Numbered from the stretch's first letter, positions 1 through 9,490 are shown. The stretch is 64,000 nucleotides of DNA from Parapedobacter lycopersici (GCF_024643285.1 NZ_JAMSLW010000003.1:124001-188000), one strand, 5' to 3'. Notes: generated from the letters alone by a model not told the origin. Translations and numbers: made by a program.

Positions 1-212
1 TGCAAACTAGCAGGATAGGTGCTGGCTACGTCTACGCCGACAATATGGCTTTCCATTCCCAGTGCGACCAGTATTTCCGAAAGGGTTCCATTGGTAGAAA
101 CAATCTTTGCTGAATCAAGCCCTTGGCTTTCTCCCGTCGTTGGTGCATTGCAGGAACTGAATGCCATGCTGATGACCAGGGCAAAGCATCCGAATAGTAC
201 GTTGGTGTTCAT
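1..212 (-). CDS. hmuT: Heme ABC transporter substrate-binding lipoprotein, N-terminal part (window edge)
   Basis: The first 70 codons of a leftward gene are present; the rest lies beyond the window. The start is the ATG at 212-210. The N-terminus is a lipoprotein signal with lipobox AFSSC (Cys at about residue 21). It is followed by a segment with KIVSTNGTLSEILVALGME and a VGVDVASTYPA motif, the signature opening of BtuF/HmuT-type periplasmic binding proteins that carry heme or corrinoids to an inner-membrane ABC importer. It lies downstream of the TonB receptor and hmuY on the same strand, which favours heme as substrate. The HmuT identity is inference from family resemblance and neighbourhood; a cobalamin-binding protein is the main alternative. 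Confidence 0.75.
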   Translation of the reverse strand, partial: MNTNVLFGCFALVISMAFSSCNAPTTGESQGLDSAKIVSTNGTLSEILVALGMESHIVGVDVASTYPASL

Positions 213-254
213 GGATGGTAAGGTATGTGTTGTCAAGTTTGTAGTGAGGAGGCA

Positions 255-279
255 GGGTAACCCGATTACCGGGCTACCC
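255..279 (-). other. Intercistronic hairpin between hmuY and hmuT
   Basis: Ten-base arms GGGTAACCCG and CGGGCTACCC face each other with a 5-base loop and one G-U pair. No T-run follows on the transcribed strand, so it is more likely an mRNA stability or processing element than a terminator. It may set different levels for hmuY and hmuT. Confidence 0.45.
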
Positions 280-321
280 GACTGCGCTCCTGTGTGTTAT
301 CCGTTGCGGAAACGCTATGGT

Positions 322-1413
322 TTAGCCGCGTTTTACCAGGGTATATTCCAGTTCCGGGTAACCCCGTGTACCACCGTCTTCGGTAGTAAAGCTCGTAAAG
401 CGAAGCTTGTACACGTTTCCTGCCGGATCCTTAATCAGGTAAAAGCGATCTTTTTTCGTGCCCACAACAATGTTCGGAGAGGGTGAGGGGGTTACCCGCC
501 AATTCGATGCAATTACATTCCGCGAGTTGCTGAATGTGACACCACTTAAATCAGCCTCGGCGAAATCGGCATAAGTCGGTTTACCCGTACTTTCTCCATT
601 TTCATCTTCGAAAATGACTTCGGCTGCTGACACACCACCTAAATGATTAATGAAGATCAGGTCTGAAAATGCGTAGGGGATGTATACAGATGGTCCCATA
701 GCGGTATAATAGATGTTGTATCCCCAGATGAAATCCCAGTCGGCTTTCTTTGGCTCACCGTCTACCTGGCCCCCAGTAAATGAAACATGTTTAAAATGAT
801 AATCGCCGTCTTTTGCAATGCGCAGTGTTTCATAGTCAGTCGCATTCAGTTGTGCGTATTGCAGGGTATAGCCATTATCACCATCGCGCAGCACCCGTAT
901 TTTCCATACGTTATTTGCGTCTACTTCGCTCCCAAAAACCGTGTTTACCACATATACATTATTGTCCGCTTCGTTGGCAGCTATTTCTGCAATCACGGTA
1001 TGCTCAACACGGCCAGCGGTATCATCATAAAGTGCCATCTTGGAAGGCTCATAACCTGATGCCAGTTGTGAAATATCGAAAGTTGTTGCGTTTACTTCAG
1101 CAAGATCAGTAGTTCCTGCGTCCATGGCCGATGTACCGGTCGTCCCGTTCAGGATGACCCGAAATCCGGCTCCGGAGTAGAACCCCAGATTCCAGCCAGC
1201 ACGTTCCACGGAAGTTTGCTGTTCCGCACTGAGATCCACATATACAGAATTGACCGCCGAGCCGCCGCCTTCTCCGCCTTGTAGCGTAAGGGTGGTGCCG
1301 TCCGACGGTGGTGTTTCAGGGATCGGATCATTTCCGCGGGAGCACGCCGCTACCGCTATCGCAGCCATTGCACACAGGCCGACTGATTTAAGTGTGTTCA
1401 TTGTTGTTTTCAT
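322..1413 (-). CDS. hmuY: HmuY-family heme-binding lipoprotein
   Basis: This 363-residue protein opens with a lipoprotein signal (Cys at about residue 24, AVAACS), so it is expected on the outer membrane or cell surface. The body resembles the HmuY family: a beta-rich protein with the conserved stretch WNLGFYSGAGFRVILNG near residues 74-90 and a C-terminal VYKLRFTSF segment. HmuY captures heme and passes it to a partner TonB receptor. The partner receptor lies immediately upstream, 40 bases away, and a HmuT-like binding protein follows, so the three genes form one heme uptake operon. I did not identify the heme-ligating residues. Expression is probably iron controlled, but no Fur box is visible to me. 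Confidence 0.85.
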   Translation of the reverse strand: MKTTMNTLKSVGLCAMAAIAVAACSRGNDPIPETPPSDGTTLTLQGGEGGGSAVNSVYVDLSAEQQTSVERAGWNLGFYSGAGFRVILNGTTGTSAMDAGTTDLAEVNATTFDISQLASGYEPSKMALYDDTAGRVEHTVIAEIAANEADNNVYVVNTVFGSEVDANNVWKIRVLRDGDNGYTLQYAQLNATDYETLRIAKDGDYHFKHVSFTGGQVDGEPKKADWDFIWGYNIYYTAMGPSVYIPYAFSDLIFINHLGGVSAAEVIFEDENGESTGKPTYADFAEADLSGVTFSNSRNVIASNWRVTPSPSPNIVVGTKKDRFYLIKDPAGNVYKLRFTSFTTEDGGTRGYPELEYTLVKRG

Positions 1414-1453
1414 GCTTTTGTCTCGTTTTTAATCATGTATGAATGGATAGCTG

Positions 1454-3532
1454 TTAATTCGTGTTTTTTGACCACTGGAAATTGAGGCCGAGGAAAAACG
1501 ACCGGCCGTAACCCACGGGCAATGAACTGGTAGCGCCGCTGTGGGCACTGCCGTCACCCAGGGAAGAACTTTCTATCCGGGTAACATTAAAAAGGTTACG
1601 CACACCGCCAACCAGCGTCAGATAGTGGGTGATATTTTTGTTAATACTCACATCGGCATTGTGATAAGCAGCAACGGACGTACGATTAACGGTAACTTCG
1701 CCGTTGGACTGTGTCAAGGCTTCATAGCCGGGGCGATCGCCATTGTACTTGTAAAACAGGTTGATACCGGTTCCCCATTTGCGGATATAATACATGATGT
1801 TGCTATTCACTTCGGGCGACCACACCATCCCCGGAATGTTGGTTTCCGTGTCCGAAAGGCGGTTGTGGCGACCAATATAGGAAAAACCAATGCTGGCTTC
1901 CAGATTTTTCCAGTAAACGGAATTCTCAAACGTGGTGCCGACCGTGCGGAACCTGTCAATATTCACATACGTGTTCACCGCCGGATTGTCAGGAGCGACC
2001 CCAATATCGATGAGGTTGTTAAACCGATTATAGAAACCGCCCAGTGTGCTGGTGATGCGCCAATTGCCGAGCTCCGTGCCGTACCAGCTAACGTAGGCAT
2101 TGAAGCTGTTTGAATACTCGGCTTTCAGGTTCTCGTTACCCCGGATGGAATGGTTTGCATCAAAAAACGTGAAATACAATTCTCGTAGTGCAGGGGAACG
2201 GAATCCCCGTGCATATGCTGCACGGATATCAACAGATTCGCTGATCCGGAATCGGGTGTTGATGGACGGGATAACCGGTGGTGCGTCATATACAGAGTTC
2301 CGGATAAAACGTAGTCCGGGCCGGATATGGAGCCATGGGGTGGGTTTCAGTTCAGAGGAGATAAAAAGGGCGTAGTCCGCGATTATCGGCGTACCAGCGA
2401 TACGTTGGCCGCTGCCGGCATTACGGTTAATCTCAATGCCCGGCTGGAGGAACACCTTATCGGATATTTTATATTGCAGCGTGCCACGGAATACAAGGGA
2501 GGTGAACTGGGCTGTATCCTGTTCGCCTGCCCCCGTGGTCAGTGCCGATTCACCCGTACGGAAATTATACCGCATGGTCTTTGTACGGCGTTCATAGTCC
2601 TGATAGGAAACGGCACCTGAAAAACTGAGGCGGTCATTAATACCCCATTCGGTTTGCAGCATGTGGGTAAAGCGGGAGGTGAGGTAATTTTTGTCCACTG
2701 CCATCAGGTTCAGGTTATTTAACGCGCCCGGCATATAGATGTCCTCGTCCAGGAAGTTCAGCCGGTACCAGGTATTCACCTTCCGGTTGCGATAGCCAAG
2801 GGTACCGGATGCCAGCCACTGGTCTTTCGGATTCCAGTCGAGCAGACGCCCCTCACTGTTTCCCTGCCATCCACCAAAATTGTTCCGGCTGCCCGATACC
2901 TGCGCGAGCCATCCGCGATGCTGCCAGTCTACCGACAGGTTGCCATTATGGGTGCCCTCTTTCCGGAAAGCAGCGTATTCGTTGCCCGCACTTTCTTCCT
3001 GAATCCGTGCACCGATGACCAGATTGTTGTCTTTTGCCGCTTTTTTGGTTATGATGTTAATTACACCGGCCAGGGCATCCGTGCCATAAGTAACTGACAT
3101 CGGACCTTCAACCACCTCGATGCGTTCGATATTGTTTACGTCAATCTGGCTAAGGCTCTGCTTTGTTGCGCCCCTGTCAATAAGGGGTATGCCGTCTATC
3201 AATACCTTCACATTCTGTCCGGACATGCCCATCAGCTGAATATCTGACTCGCCCAGGGTGAGGTCGTTGGAAAACCGCATACCCAGCTGGGTGTTCAGGA
3301 TGTTCTCGACCGTAGTGGAAGCACGCAGGCGGATCTGTTCATTCGTGATGGTGCGCACGCGGTATACGGAATTTTTAACAGACTGTGGTTCGTATTGTCC
3401 CGTCACCACCACCTCGTCAAGGGGATTATTCTGCAAGGTGTCACCGGCGTATATCGTACGCATCTGCTGCGCGCTGATCGGCACTGCAAACAGGAGGCCA
3501 ACCGAAAAGGAAAGGAGTATCTGACGGGTCAT
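1454..3532 (-). CDS. hmuR: TonB-dependent heme receptor (HmuR-like)
   Basis: This 692-residue outer-membrane receptor has a Sec signal peptide (residues 1-21, ending SAQ), a TonB box region near NPLDEVVVTG (about residues 36-45), a plug domain with VLIDGIPLIDRG and ERIEVVEGPMSVTYGTDALAGVINIIT (about residues 55-165), and a 22-strand type barrel with the FRSPALRELYF motif typical of heme and siderophore receptors. The final residue is Asn after a C-terminal FFLGLNFQWS strand. It is the first gene of the leftward heme operon with hmuY. The substrate is inferred from HmuY next door; the sequence alone would also allow another metal complex. Confidence 0.85.
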   Translation of the reverse strand: MTRQILLSFSVGLLFAVPISAQQMRTIYAGDTLQNNPLDEVVVTGQYEPQSVKNSVYRVRTITNEQIRLRASTTVENILNTQLGMRFSNDLTLGESDIQLMGMSGQNVKVLIDGIPLIDRGATKQSLSQIDVNNIERIEVVEGPMSVTYGTDALAGVINIITKKAAKDNNLVIGARIQEESAGNEYAAFRKEGTHNGNLSVDWQHRGWLAQVSGSRNNFGGWQGNSEGRLLDWNPKDQWLASGTLGYRNRKVNTWYRLNFLDEDIYMPGALNNLNLMAVDKNYLTSRFTHMLQTEWGINDRLSFSGAVSYQDYERRTKTMRYNFRTGESALTTGAGEQDTAQFTSLVFRGTLQYKISDKVFLQPGIEINRNAGSGQRIAGTPIIADYALFISSELKPTPWLHIRPGLRFIRNSVYDAPPVIPSINTRFRISESVDIRAAYARGFRSPALRELYFTFFDANHSIRGNENLKAEYSNSFNAYVSWYGTELGNWRITSTLGGFYNRFNNLIDIGVAPDNPAVNTYVNIDRFRTVGTTFENSVYWKNLEASIGFSYIGRHNRLSDTETNIPGMVWSPEVNSNIMYYIRKWGTGINLFYKYNGDRPGYEALTQSNGEVTVNRTSVAAYHNADVSINKNITHYLTLVGGVRNLFNVTRIESSSLGDGSAHSGATSSLPVGYGRSFFLGLNFQWSKNTN

Positions 3533-3560
3533 TTATTTAGACTCTGTTTAAATAACTTGG

Positions 3561-3592
3561 CAAACATAATCGTTATTAAGATTAATTACAAA
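3561..3592 (-). promoter_or_regulatory. Promoter of the heme uptake operon
   Basis: Read on the minus strand, TTTG (3592-3589), a 20-base gap and TATGTTTG (3568-3561) match the Bacteroidota sigma-ABfr consensus TTTG-N(17-23)-TAnnTTTG exactly. Transcription should start near 3555, about 22 bases before the receptor ATG. Confidence 0.75.
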
Positions 3593-3634
3593 TTATATTG
3601 CAATAATTCTGTAACCATATCGTGATGATTTTCT

Positions 3635-3642
3635 TATTTTTG
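3635..3642 (+). promoter_or_regulatory. -7 element of cutC
   Basis: TATTTTTG matches TAnnTTTG and ends 22 bases before the cutC ATG. No good -33 element is visible at the expected distance, so the promoter is weaker evidence than the divergent one. Confidence 0.5.
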
Positions 3643-3664
3643 AACGTTCCGTACACTGTGTTAT

Positions 3665-4429
3665 ATGACACTTTATCAATTGGAAATATGTGCTAATAGC
3701 GTAACCTCCGCGCTGGCTGCCCAGGCAGGTGGCGCTACGCGGGTGGAGTTATGCCAGCACCTTGAGGTCGGTGGAATAACACCGTCGCACGGGCAGATCC
3801 AATTAGCCAAGCAGTTGCTCCGCATCGGTGTCCATGTGCTAATCCGGCCGCGGGCGGGCGACTTCCTGTATACGGATGTCGAGTTTGAAGAAATGAAAGC
3901 CGATATCGGGTATTGCCGGGCCACGGGATGCGCCGGTGTGGTCATCGGACTGCTCCGGTCCGACGGTTCGGTTGATGAAGAGCGCCTGCGGATATTGGTG
4001 AACTGCGCTTCACCGATGCAGGTGACATTCCATCGTGCTTTTGATCGTTGCCGTGATCCATTGGAGGCCCTGGAGGCCATTATCCGTTGTGGCTGTAACC
4101 GATTGCTCACTTCGGGCATGAAAAACACGGCATTGGAGGGTACGGCGCTAATCGGGGAATTGGTGAAACAAGCGGACGGGAGAGTGGAAATTATGCCGGG
4201 GTCGGGGATCGATGAAAATAATGTGCTGACGATTGCCAAGGCCACCGGAGCCCATTCATTCCATACTTCTGCAAGGGAGTCTGTACCTGGTACTGATTAT
4301 GCGCCTACCGGTATAATAAACATGGGGAGCGGGATCAGCGTGTCATCAAAACAAAAAATCCGCCTAATAGCGGATCTCCTGAATATAAATAATATTGAAA
4401 GCCCGAATGCACCGGACCCACGAAATTAA
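3665..4429 (+). CDS. cutC: CutC family protein
   Basis: This 254-residue TIM-barrel protein has the family's usual length and landmarks: LEICANSVTSALAAQAGGATRVELC at the N-terminus, VLIRPRAGDFLYTD near residues 58-72, VTFHRAFD near 120 and a C-terminal HTSARE motif. CutC was first linked to copper tolerance; its biochemical role is still uncertain, so the name describes family and not a proven function. It is a cytoplasmic, single-gene unit facing away from the heme operon, and it ends against the convergent small gene at 4437. Confidence 0.9.
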   Translation: MTLYQLEICANSVTSALAAQAGGATRVELCQHLEVGGITPSHGQIQLAKQLLRIGVHVLIRPRAGDFLYTDVEFEEMKADIGYCRATGCAGVVIGLLRSDGSVDEERLRILVNCASPMQVTFHRAFDRCRDPLEALEAIIRCGCNRLLTSGMKNTALEGTALIGELVKQADGRVEIMPGSGIDENNVLTIAKATGAHSFHTSARESVPGTDYAPTGIINMGSGISVSSKQKIRLIADLLNINNIESPNAPDPRN

Positions 4430-4436
4430 TCAGCGC

Positions 4437-4616
4437 TTATTTTTTTGACGCGGCCAATTTATCCAATACCGCATTGTTTTTCACAATCTGGCTGCCTGCG
4501 GGCATTTTTGAGCGGCTGCCCGCTTCGATGTTGCTGCCAAGTTTCAAAAACTGCACTTCGTTTTTTGCCACTACTTTATTTCTGCGGTCTTTTCTTTTTA
4601 AGCGTGTAACTCCCAT
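4437..4616 (-). CDS. Small basic conserved protein (59 aa)
   Basis: A 59-residue lysine- and arginine-rich protein beginning MGVTRLKRKDRRNKVVAKNE. I choose the ATG at 4616 because the frame upstream of it overlaps tRNA-Cys and translates as low-complexity tRNA sequence. The strong positive charge and small size suggest RNA or ribosome association, but I do not recognise a named family. It lies 30 bases downstream of tRNA-Cys on the same strand and may be cotranscribed with it. Confidence 0.65.
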   Translation of the reverse strand: MGVTRLKRKDRRNKVVAKNEVQFLKLGSNIEAGSRSKMPAGSQIVKNNAVLDKLAASKK

Positions 4617-4646
4617 TTTCTTATTTTTAAATTGTAAAAACAAACG

Positions 4647-4717
4647 AGGTCGGAAGCGGATTCGAACCGCTGTAAAAGGTTTTGCAGACCTCTGCCTAGC
4701 CACTCGGCCACCCGACC
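4647..4717 (-). tRNA. tRNA-Cys (GCA)
   Basis: On the minus strand the acceptor GGTCGGG pairs with TCCGACC, the anticodon loop is CTGCAAA with anticodon GCA, and the T arm is AGCGG-TTCGAAT-CCGCT. The discriminator is U, as expected for cysteine tRNAs. CCA is not encoded. Confidence 0.95.
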
Positions 4718-4995
4718 CTTTTCTAAAGGACTGCAAAGCTAAAATAAATTATTGATAATTAAAAGCCGCAACAACACCAATTCGTGTTTTAGGAGAAGAA
4801 TATGGAAATCCGCATGGCATATCGGTTTAGGCTGCCGTCCGAAAAACGATAGTGTATGGAAATTTATACACCAATAACACTTCGACATTTGTTTTTTAAC
4901 GTGTTTATAATCAATGGTTTTTGTATTTAGGGACGCTTATGGCGCATATCTTGCATCGATAACGGAAAAGGAGTATTGAGTAAAAAAAGAAAAGT

Positions 4996-5643
4996 ATGAA
5001 AAAGTTAATCTTATCAATAGCAATACTGGCGTTTTCAGTAAGCGTCTTTGCACAGGGCCAGCCAATGGGTTTTGGTATCAAAGCCGGCGTAAATTTTCCG
5101 AAGTACAATTTTTCCGGAAATGATAATTCGATTGAAACAGACGCCTCCACCAATTTTCATGTAACGGCATTTCTGGATGCACCGATTTTCACTGATTATC
5201 TCTATGTGCAACCAGGTATTTCGTTACAGGGTAAAGGGGCTAAGTTTGCGGAAGGCTCTTTCATGGGAGAGGACTATCGTGTAACGCAAAATACGATGTG
5301 GCTGGAAATCCCCGTAAACCTGGTTGCCAAAGCACCTACCGGGCAGATGGGACACCTCTTTGTGGGCGCCGGACCTTACGTAGGATTCGGGCTTTCGGGA
5401 AAGAATAAGGTGACAGGAGGTAATGGAGATGCCAGCGAAGTCGGCGATTTTAAATTTGGAAGCGAAAACGATCAGAAAGGGACGGATTTTGGTCTGAATT
5501 TCATCGGTGGTTACCAGTTCAACAACGGGCTGATTATTCACGGCGGTTATGGTCTTGGACTTACCGATATTGCCCCGGACGGCGTGGGTGACGTGAAACA
5601 GACCAACCGGGTATGGTCAGTTGGACTGGGATTTGCATTGTAA
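4996..5643 (+). CDS. PorT-type outer-membrane beta-barrel protein
   Basis: A 215-residue secreted protein with a Sec signal peptide (residues 1-19, VSVFAQ). The mature part alternates short beta strands, as in the outer-membrane barrel family common in Bacteroidota: GFGIKAGVNFP at the start, LYVQPGISLQGKGAKF, MWLEIPVNLVAKAP, GHLFVGAGPYVGFGLSGK and a terminal VWSVGLGFAL strand ending in Leu. An eight-strand barrel is likely. No ligand or role can be assigned. The 278 bases before it hold only a weak promoter-like pair (a TTTTTG and TATCTTGC at 4947-4954). A strong terminator follows at 5669, so it is a single-gene unit. Confidence 0.8.
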   Translation: MKKLILSIAILAFSVSVFAQGQPMGFGIKAGVNFPKYNFSGNDNSIETDASTNFHVTAFLDAPIFTDYLYVQPGISLQGKGAKFAEGSFMGEDYRVTQNTMWLEIPVNLVAKAPTGQMGHLFVGAGPYVGFGLSGKNKVTGGNGDASEVGDFKFGSENDQKGTDFGLNFIGGYQFNNGLIIHGGYGLGLTDIAPDGVGDVKQTNRVWSVGLGFAL

Positions 5644-5668
5644 CGAAGAGAAGAGTGATAAACAGTGA

Positions 5669-5696
5669 CCCCTGCCCATATGTGGCAGGGGTTTTT
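5669..5696 (+). terminator. Intrinsic terminator after the outer-membrane barrel gene
   Basis: Perfect 8-bp stem CCCCTGCC/GGCAGGGG with a 7-base loop, followed by TTTTT. Confidence 0.9.
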
Positions 5697-5731
5697 GTTT
5701 GGATCCGTAAATAGGCCGGATAATCGGAAAT

Positions 5732-5758
5732 AAAAAAGGCAACTCTTTTAGAGCTGCC
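5732..5758 (-). terminator. Intrinsic terminator after rpsJ
   Basis: On the minus strand GGCAGCTCT and AGAGTTGCC form a 9-bp stem (one G-U pair) followed by TTTTTT. It ends the str cluster right after rpsJ, so rplC and the rest of the S10 operon are not cotranscribed from here. Confidence 0.85.
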
Positions 5759-5796
5759 CTTTTTGGTTTTTTCAAGTATTGAAACCGTAAGATAGA

Positions 5797-6102
5797 TCAC
5801 ACTTTGATTTCCACTTCAACGCCACTGGGCAGTTCAAGTTTCATCAGTGCATCCACAGTTTTTGAATTGGAGCTGTAAATGTCCAATAACCTTTTGTAGG
5901 CACAGAGCTGAAATTGTTCACGCGCTTTTTTGTTCACGTGCGGTGAACGCAGAACGGTGTACACTTTTTTCTCGGTAGGCAAGGGGATAGGTCCGCTTAC
6001 CACAGCGCCCGTAGGTTTTACTGTTTTTACAATTTTCTCGGCAGACTTGTCTACCAGATTGTAATCGTACGATTTCAATTTGATTCTGATGCGTTGGCTC
6101 AT
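5797..6102 (-). CDS. rpsJ: 30S ribosomal protein S10
   Basis: The 101-residue protein begins [20 protein letters not shown] and has the S10 landmarks [28 protein letters not shown] and a C-terminal [12 protein letters not shown]10 is part of the small subunit head and of the NusB transcription antitermination complex. It is the last gene of the rpsL-rpsG-fusA-rpsJ set. A hairpin with a T-run sits in the 71-base gap after fusA, and a terminator follows rpsJ, so in this genome rpsJ is separated from the usual rplC partner. Confidence 0.97.
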   Translation of the reverse strand: MSQRIRIKLKSYDYNLVDKSAEKIVKTVKPTGAVVSGPIPLPTEKKVYTVLRSPHVNKKAREQFQLCAYKRLLDIYSSNSKTVDALMKLELPSGVEVEIKV

Positions 6103-6112
6103 GTTATTTATT

Positions 6113-6159
6113 TAAAAAAAGTGAAGGTTGCCTGTTAGAGCTATTTACAACAGGCAACC
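6113..6159 (-). terminator. Terminator-like hairpin between fusA and rpsJ
   Basis: Minus-strand arms GGTTGCCTGTT and AACAGGCAACC (6149-6159 and 6126-6136) form a perfect 11-bp stem, followed by TTCAC and seven T residues. It looks like an intrinsic terminator with a short spacer, implying partial termination or an mRNA end inside the operon. Confidence 0.65.
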
Positions 6160-6173
6160 GGATGATTATACGT

Positions 6174-8288
6174 TTACGCGTTTACTTTACCTTTTGCTTT
6201 TGCGATGACTTCATCCTGTACATTTCGCGGTGCCTCTGCATAGTGGTCAAATTCCATAGTAGAGGTAGCGCGCCCGGATGTAATCGTACGCAGTTGGGTT
6301 ACATATCCAAACATTTCTGAAAGCGGTACCAGGGCCTTAATCACCTGCGCACCGGCACGGGTATCCATGCCCTGCAGTTGACCGCGGCGACGGTTAAGGT
6401 CACCCATTACATCACCCATGTTTTCCTCGGGAGTAAGTACTTCAATTTTCATGATAGGCTCCAACAGGATGGGCTTACACTTTGGTAAAGCTTCACGATA
6501 AGCACTGCGTGCAGCAATTTCAAACGACAGTGAGTCGGAGTCGACCGCGTGGAAGGATCCGTCAATAAGACGTACTTTCAATGCGGTAAGCGGGAAGCCA
6601 GCCAGCACACCATTTGTCATGGAGCTTTCAAAGCCTTTTTGTACCGAAGGAATGTATTCTTTTGGTATAGCACCACCCACAATCTCATTGACAAACTGCA
6701 GTGGTGATTTGCTGACGTCATAGTCCTCGTCCACAGGGGATACAACGAATTGGATATCCGCAAATTTTCCACGTCCACCGGTTTGTTTCTTGTAAATCTC
6801 ACGGTGTTGGACAGTTCCGGTAATGGCTTCTTTGTACGCCACCTGAGGTGCACCTTGATTCACTTCCACCTTGAACTCACGTTTCAAACGGTCGATCAGA
6901 ATATCCAGGTGAAGCTCGCCCATTCCGGAAATAACGGTCTGGCCGGTCTCTTCATCCGTTTTTACGCGGAACGTAGGATCTTCCTCGGCCAATTTGCTTA
7001 AGCCCACACCCAATTTATCGACATCTGCCTGCGTTTTAGGCTCGATTGCCAATCCAATAACCGGCTCAGGGAAGTTCATGGATTCCAGCACAATCGGATG
7101 CTTTTCATCACAAAGTGTATCTCCGGTTTTAATGTCTTTAAAGCCTACAACTGCACCGATATCACCCGCACTGATGTTAGGGATCGGGTTCTGTTTATTG
7201 GCGTGCATTTGGAAAATCCGTGAAATACGTTCTTTGCTATCCGAACGGGTATTGTATACATACGATCCGGCGTCCAGGTTACCTGAATATACCCGGATAA
7301 AGCACAGACGGCCTACGAACGGATCGGTTGCAATTTTGAATGCCAGGGCAGCGAACGGCTCCTTTACATCCGGCTTACGCAACACTTCGGCGTCTGTACG
7401 CGGGTTGGTGCCCCGGATACCTTCCTGATCCAAAGGAGATGGAAGCAATTCCATAACGAAGTCAAGCATGGTCTGTACACCCTTGTTTTTGAAGGAAGAC
7501 CCGCATACCATTGGAACAATGGAGTTGTCTAACACTGCTTTACGCAGCGCATCCAGCACTTCACGTTCCGTGATGGAGTTGGGATCATCAAAGAATTTCT
7601 CCATCAATGATTCGTCATATCCTGCTACTGATTCCAGTAATTTTTCACGCCATTCGGCTACTTCATCGAGCATGTCTTCGGGGATAGGTACCTCGGTAAA
7701 GGTCATTCCCTTATCTTCTTCGTTCCACACGATACCACGGTTGTTGATCAAATCAACAACGCCTTTGAAGTTATCTTCAGCGCCAATGGGGAGTTGGAGC
7801 GGCACGGCTTCAGACCCCAGCATTTCCTTAACTTGCTTAACCACTTTAAGGAAATCCGCGCCGGAGCGGTCCATTTTATTTACGAAGCCTATCCGGGCAA
7901 CATTGTAGTTGTTGGCCAGACGCCAGTTTGTTTCGGATTGTGGCTCTACGCCGTCAACTGCCGAGAACAGAAATACCAGTCCATCCAGTACCCGTAACGA
8001 ACGGTTCACTTCAACGGTGAAGTCAACGTGTCCGGGGGTATCAATGATGTTCATATGGTATTTTTGACCCCGGTAATTCCAGTCTACCGTCACGGCGGCC
8101 GATGTAATCGTAATCCCGCGCTCCTGTTCCTGGGCCATCCAGTCGGTTGTTGCCGACCCTTCATGCGTTTCACCGAGCTTATGGTTTACGCCTGAGTAAA
8201 ACAAGATACGTTCCGTTGTCGTGGTCTTACCGGCATCGATGTGCGCGGCAATCCCGATGTTTCTTGTGTATTTTAAATCTCTTGACAT
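6174..8288 (-). CDS. fusA: Elongation factor G
   Basis: This 704-residue translation GTPase drives ribosomal translocation. Visible motifs are G1 [15 protein letters not shown] (residues 15-29), the [11 protein letters not shown] switch region, G3 DTPGHVDF and G4 NKMD. The C-terminal domains contain [11 protein letters not shown] and the late [18 protein letters not shown] segment. The length and motifs are those of the canonical housekeeping factor. It follows rpsG after a 138-base gap that contains a terminator-like hairpin, so it may also need its own promoter. Confidence 0.98.
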   Translation of the reverse strand: MSRDLKYTRNIGIAAHIDAGKTTTTERILFYSGVNHKLGETHEGSATTDWMAQEQERGITITSAAVTVDWNYRGQKYHMNIIDTPGHVDFTVEVNRSLRVLDGLVFLFSAVDGVEPQSETNWRLANNYNVARIGFVNKMDRSGADFLKVVKQVKEMLGSEAVPLQLPIGAEDNFKGVVDLINNRGIVWNEEDKGMTFTEVPIPEDMLDEVAEWREKLLESVAGYDESLMEKFFDDPNSITEREVLDALRKAVLDNSIVPMVCGSSFKNKGVQTMLDFVMELLPSPLDQEGIRGTNPRTDAEVLRKPDVKEPFAALAFKIATDPFVGRLCFIRVYSGNLDAGSYVYNTRSDSKERISRIFQMHANKQNPIPNISAGDIGAVVGFKDIKTGDTLCDEKHPIVLESMNFPEPVIGLAIEPKTQADVDKLGVGLSKLAEEDPTFRVKTDEETGQTVISGMGELHLDILIDRLKREFKVEVNQGAPQVAYKEAITGTVQHREIYKKQTGGRGKFADIQFVVSPVDEDYDVSKSPLQFVNEIVGGAIPKEYIPSVQKGFESSMTNGVLAGFPLTALKVRLIDGSFHAVDSDSLSFEIAARSAYREALPKCKPILLEPIMKIEVLTPEENMGDVMGDLNRRRGQLQGMDTRAGAQVIKALVPLSEMFGYVTQLRTITSGRATSTMEFDHYAEAPRNVQDEVIAKAKGKVNA

Positions 8289-8350
8289 GGTATTAAATGA
8301 TTACCTGAGTGCATTGCCTGCATCGCAGGCGCTGTTTCAATTACTTGGCA

Positions 8351-8401
8351 AAAAAATACACCGATTTACCTGGGGTGTTGAGGTTCCATTTAAATCGGTG
8401 T
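8351..8401 (-). terminator. Terminator-like hairpin between rpsG and fusA
   Basis: Minus-strand arms ACACCGATTTA (8401-8391) and TAAATCGGTGT (8368-8358) form a perfect 11-bp stem with a 22-base loop, followed by ATTTTTTT. It lies just after rpsG and before fusA. Confidence 0.65.
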
Positions 8402-8426
8402 AATTCATGCTGCGTTTTTTGTTGTA

Positions 8427-8894
8427 TTAGAATCTGAAATGCGAAAACGCCTTGTTGGCTTCCGCCATCCGGTGTGTATCTTCCTTCTTTTTCACTGCGG
8501 CACCCTCACCTTTGGAAGCGGAAATGATCTCCGCAGCCAGTTTCTCATACATGGTTTTTTCGCCACGTTTACGGGCAAAGCTGATTAACCATTTCATGCC
8601 CAGTGCGATTTTGCGTTCCGGACGTACTTCCGTCGGCACCTGGAAGTTCGCTCCGCCCACGCGGCGTGATTTTACTTCTACGGCCGGCATTACATTATTC
8701 AATGCTTTTTTCCAGGTTTCCAAACCATTCTCATTGGTTTTCTGTTCAACCAAGTCCATGGATTTGTAAAAAATGGTATATGCAATAGATTTTTTGCCAT
8801 CTACCATCATGTTGTTTACAAAACGGGTTACCTGTGTATCATTAAACTTCGGATCCGGTAAAATGATTCTTTTCTTCGGTTTTGACTTTCTCAT
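8427..8894 (-). CDS. rpsG: 30S ribosomal protein S7
   Basis: This 155-residue S7 protein begins [19 protein letters not shown] and contains [36 protein letters not shown] and a C-terminal [16 protein letters not shown]7 nucleates assembly of the 16S rRNA 3' domain and contacts the E-site tRNA. It follows rpsL by 19 bases and shares its promoter. Confidence 0.98.
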   Translation of the reverse strand: MRKSKPKKRIILPDPKFNDTQVTRFVNNMMVDGKKSIAYTIFYKSMDLVEQKTNENGLETWKKALNNVMPAVEVKSRRVGGANFQVPTEVRPERKIALGMKWLISFARKRGEKTMYEKLAAEIISASKGEGAAVKKKEDTHRMAEANKAFSHFRF

Positions 8895-8913
8895 CTTCTT
8901 ATCCTCCGCTTAG

Positions 8914-9300
8914 TTATTTCGCTTGTCCCGGTTTGGGACGTTTGGTTCCATATTTCGAACGGCGTTGGTTACGTCCCGCAACACCGGAAGTGTCCAGGGC
9001 ACCACGGATAATGTGGTAACGTACGCCGGGCAGGTCTTTTACACGTCCCCCGCGGATTAACACAATCGAGTGTTCCTGCAGGTTGTGCCCTTCACCCGGA
9101 ATGTATGCGTTTACCTCTTTACCATTGGTAAGGCGTACACGGGCTACTTTGCGCATGGCTGAGTTTGGTTTTTTAGGGGTAGTGGTGTACACGCGGGTGC
9201 ACACGCCTCTTCGCTGTGGACAGCTGTCCAACGCTGGAGACTTACTCTTGTCTTCCAGAGCTACTCTACCTTTTCTAACTAATTGTTGAATAGTAGGCAT
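8914..9300 (-). CDS. rpsL: 30S ribosomal protein S12
   Basis: The 128-residue S12 protein begins [12 protein letters not shown] and contains the decoding-centre loop [17 protein letters not shown] and [28 protein letters not shown]. The lysine in KKPNSA and the [11 protein letters not shown] loop look wild type, so no streptomycin-resistance substitution is visible at the usual positions. First gene of the str cluster, with a consensus promoter 50 bases upstream. Confidence 0.98.
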   Translation of the reverse strand: MPTIQQLVRKGRVALEDKSKSPALDSCPQRRGVCTRVYTTTPKKPNSAMRKVARVRLTNGKEVNAYIPGEGHNLQEHSIVLIRGGRVKDLPGVRYHIIRGALDTSGVAGRNQRRSKYGTKRPKPGQAK

Positions 9301-9349
9301 TTACAGTTTTTTAAATTTTGCTTTTATCCTAAACTTATTTTAAGGAGGG

Positions 9350-9380
9350 CAAAGGTAGTAAGTTTATTTTTGATTATCAA
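9350..9380 (-). promoter_or_regulatory. str operon promoter
   Basis: Minus-strand TTG (9380-9378), a 20-base gap and TACCTTTG (9357-9350) match the Bacteroidota consensus. Start expected near 9343, giving a leader of about 43 bases before rpsL. Confidence 0.8.
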
Positions 9381-9490
9381 GGTGTTTGATAAAAAAGAAT
9401 GGCTATTGCTGTTTGGCTGCGTTTTAGGCCTGTAATGATTTTAATTTCCGGACTAACCTGTATAACTTCCCTTCCGTGTTTTTAAGGATA

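Noticed and set aside
19-486. Rightward frame over hmuT and hmuY
   Set aside because: Antisense to two genes with clear lipoprotein signals and family motifs.
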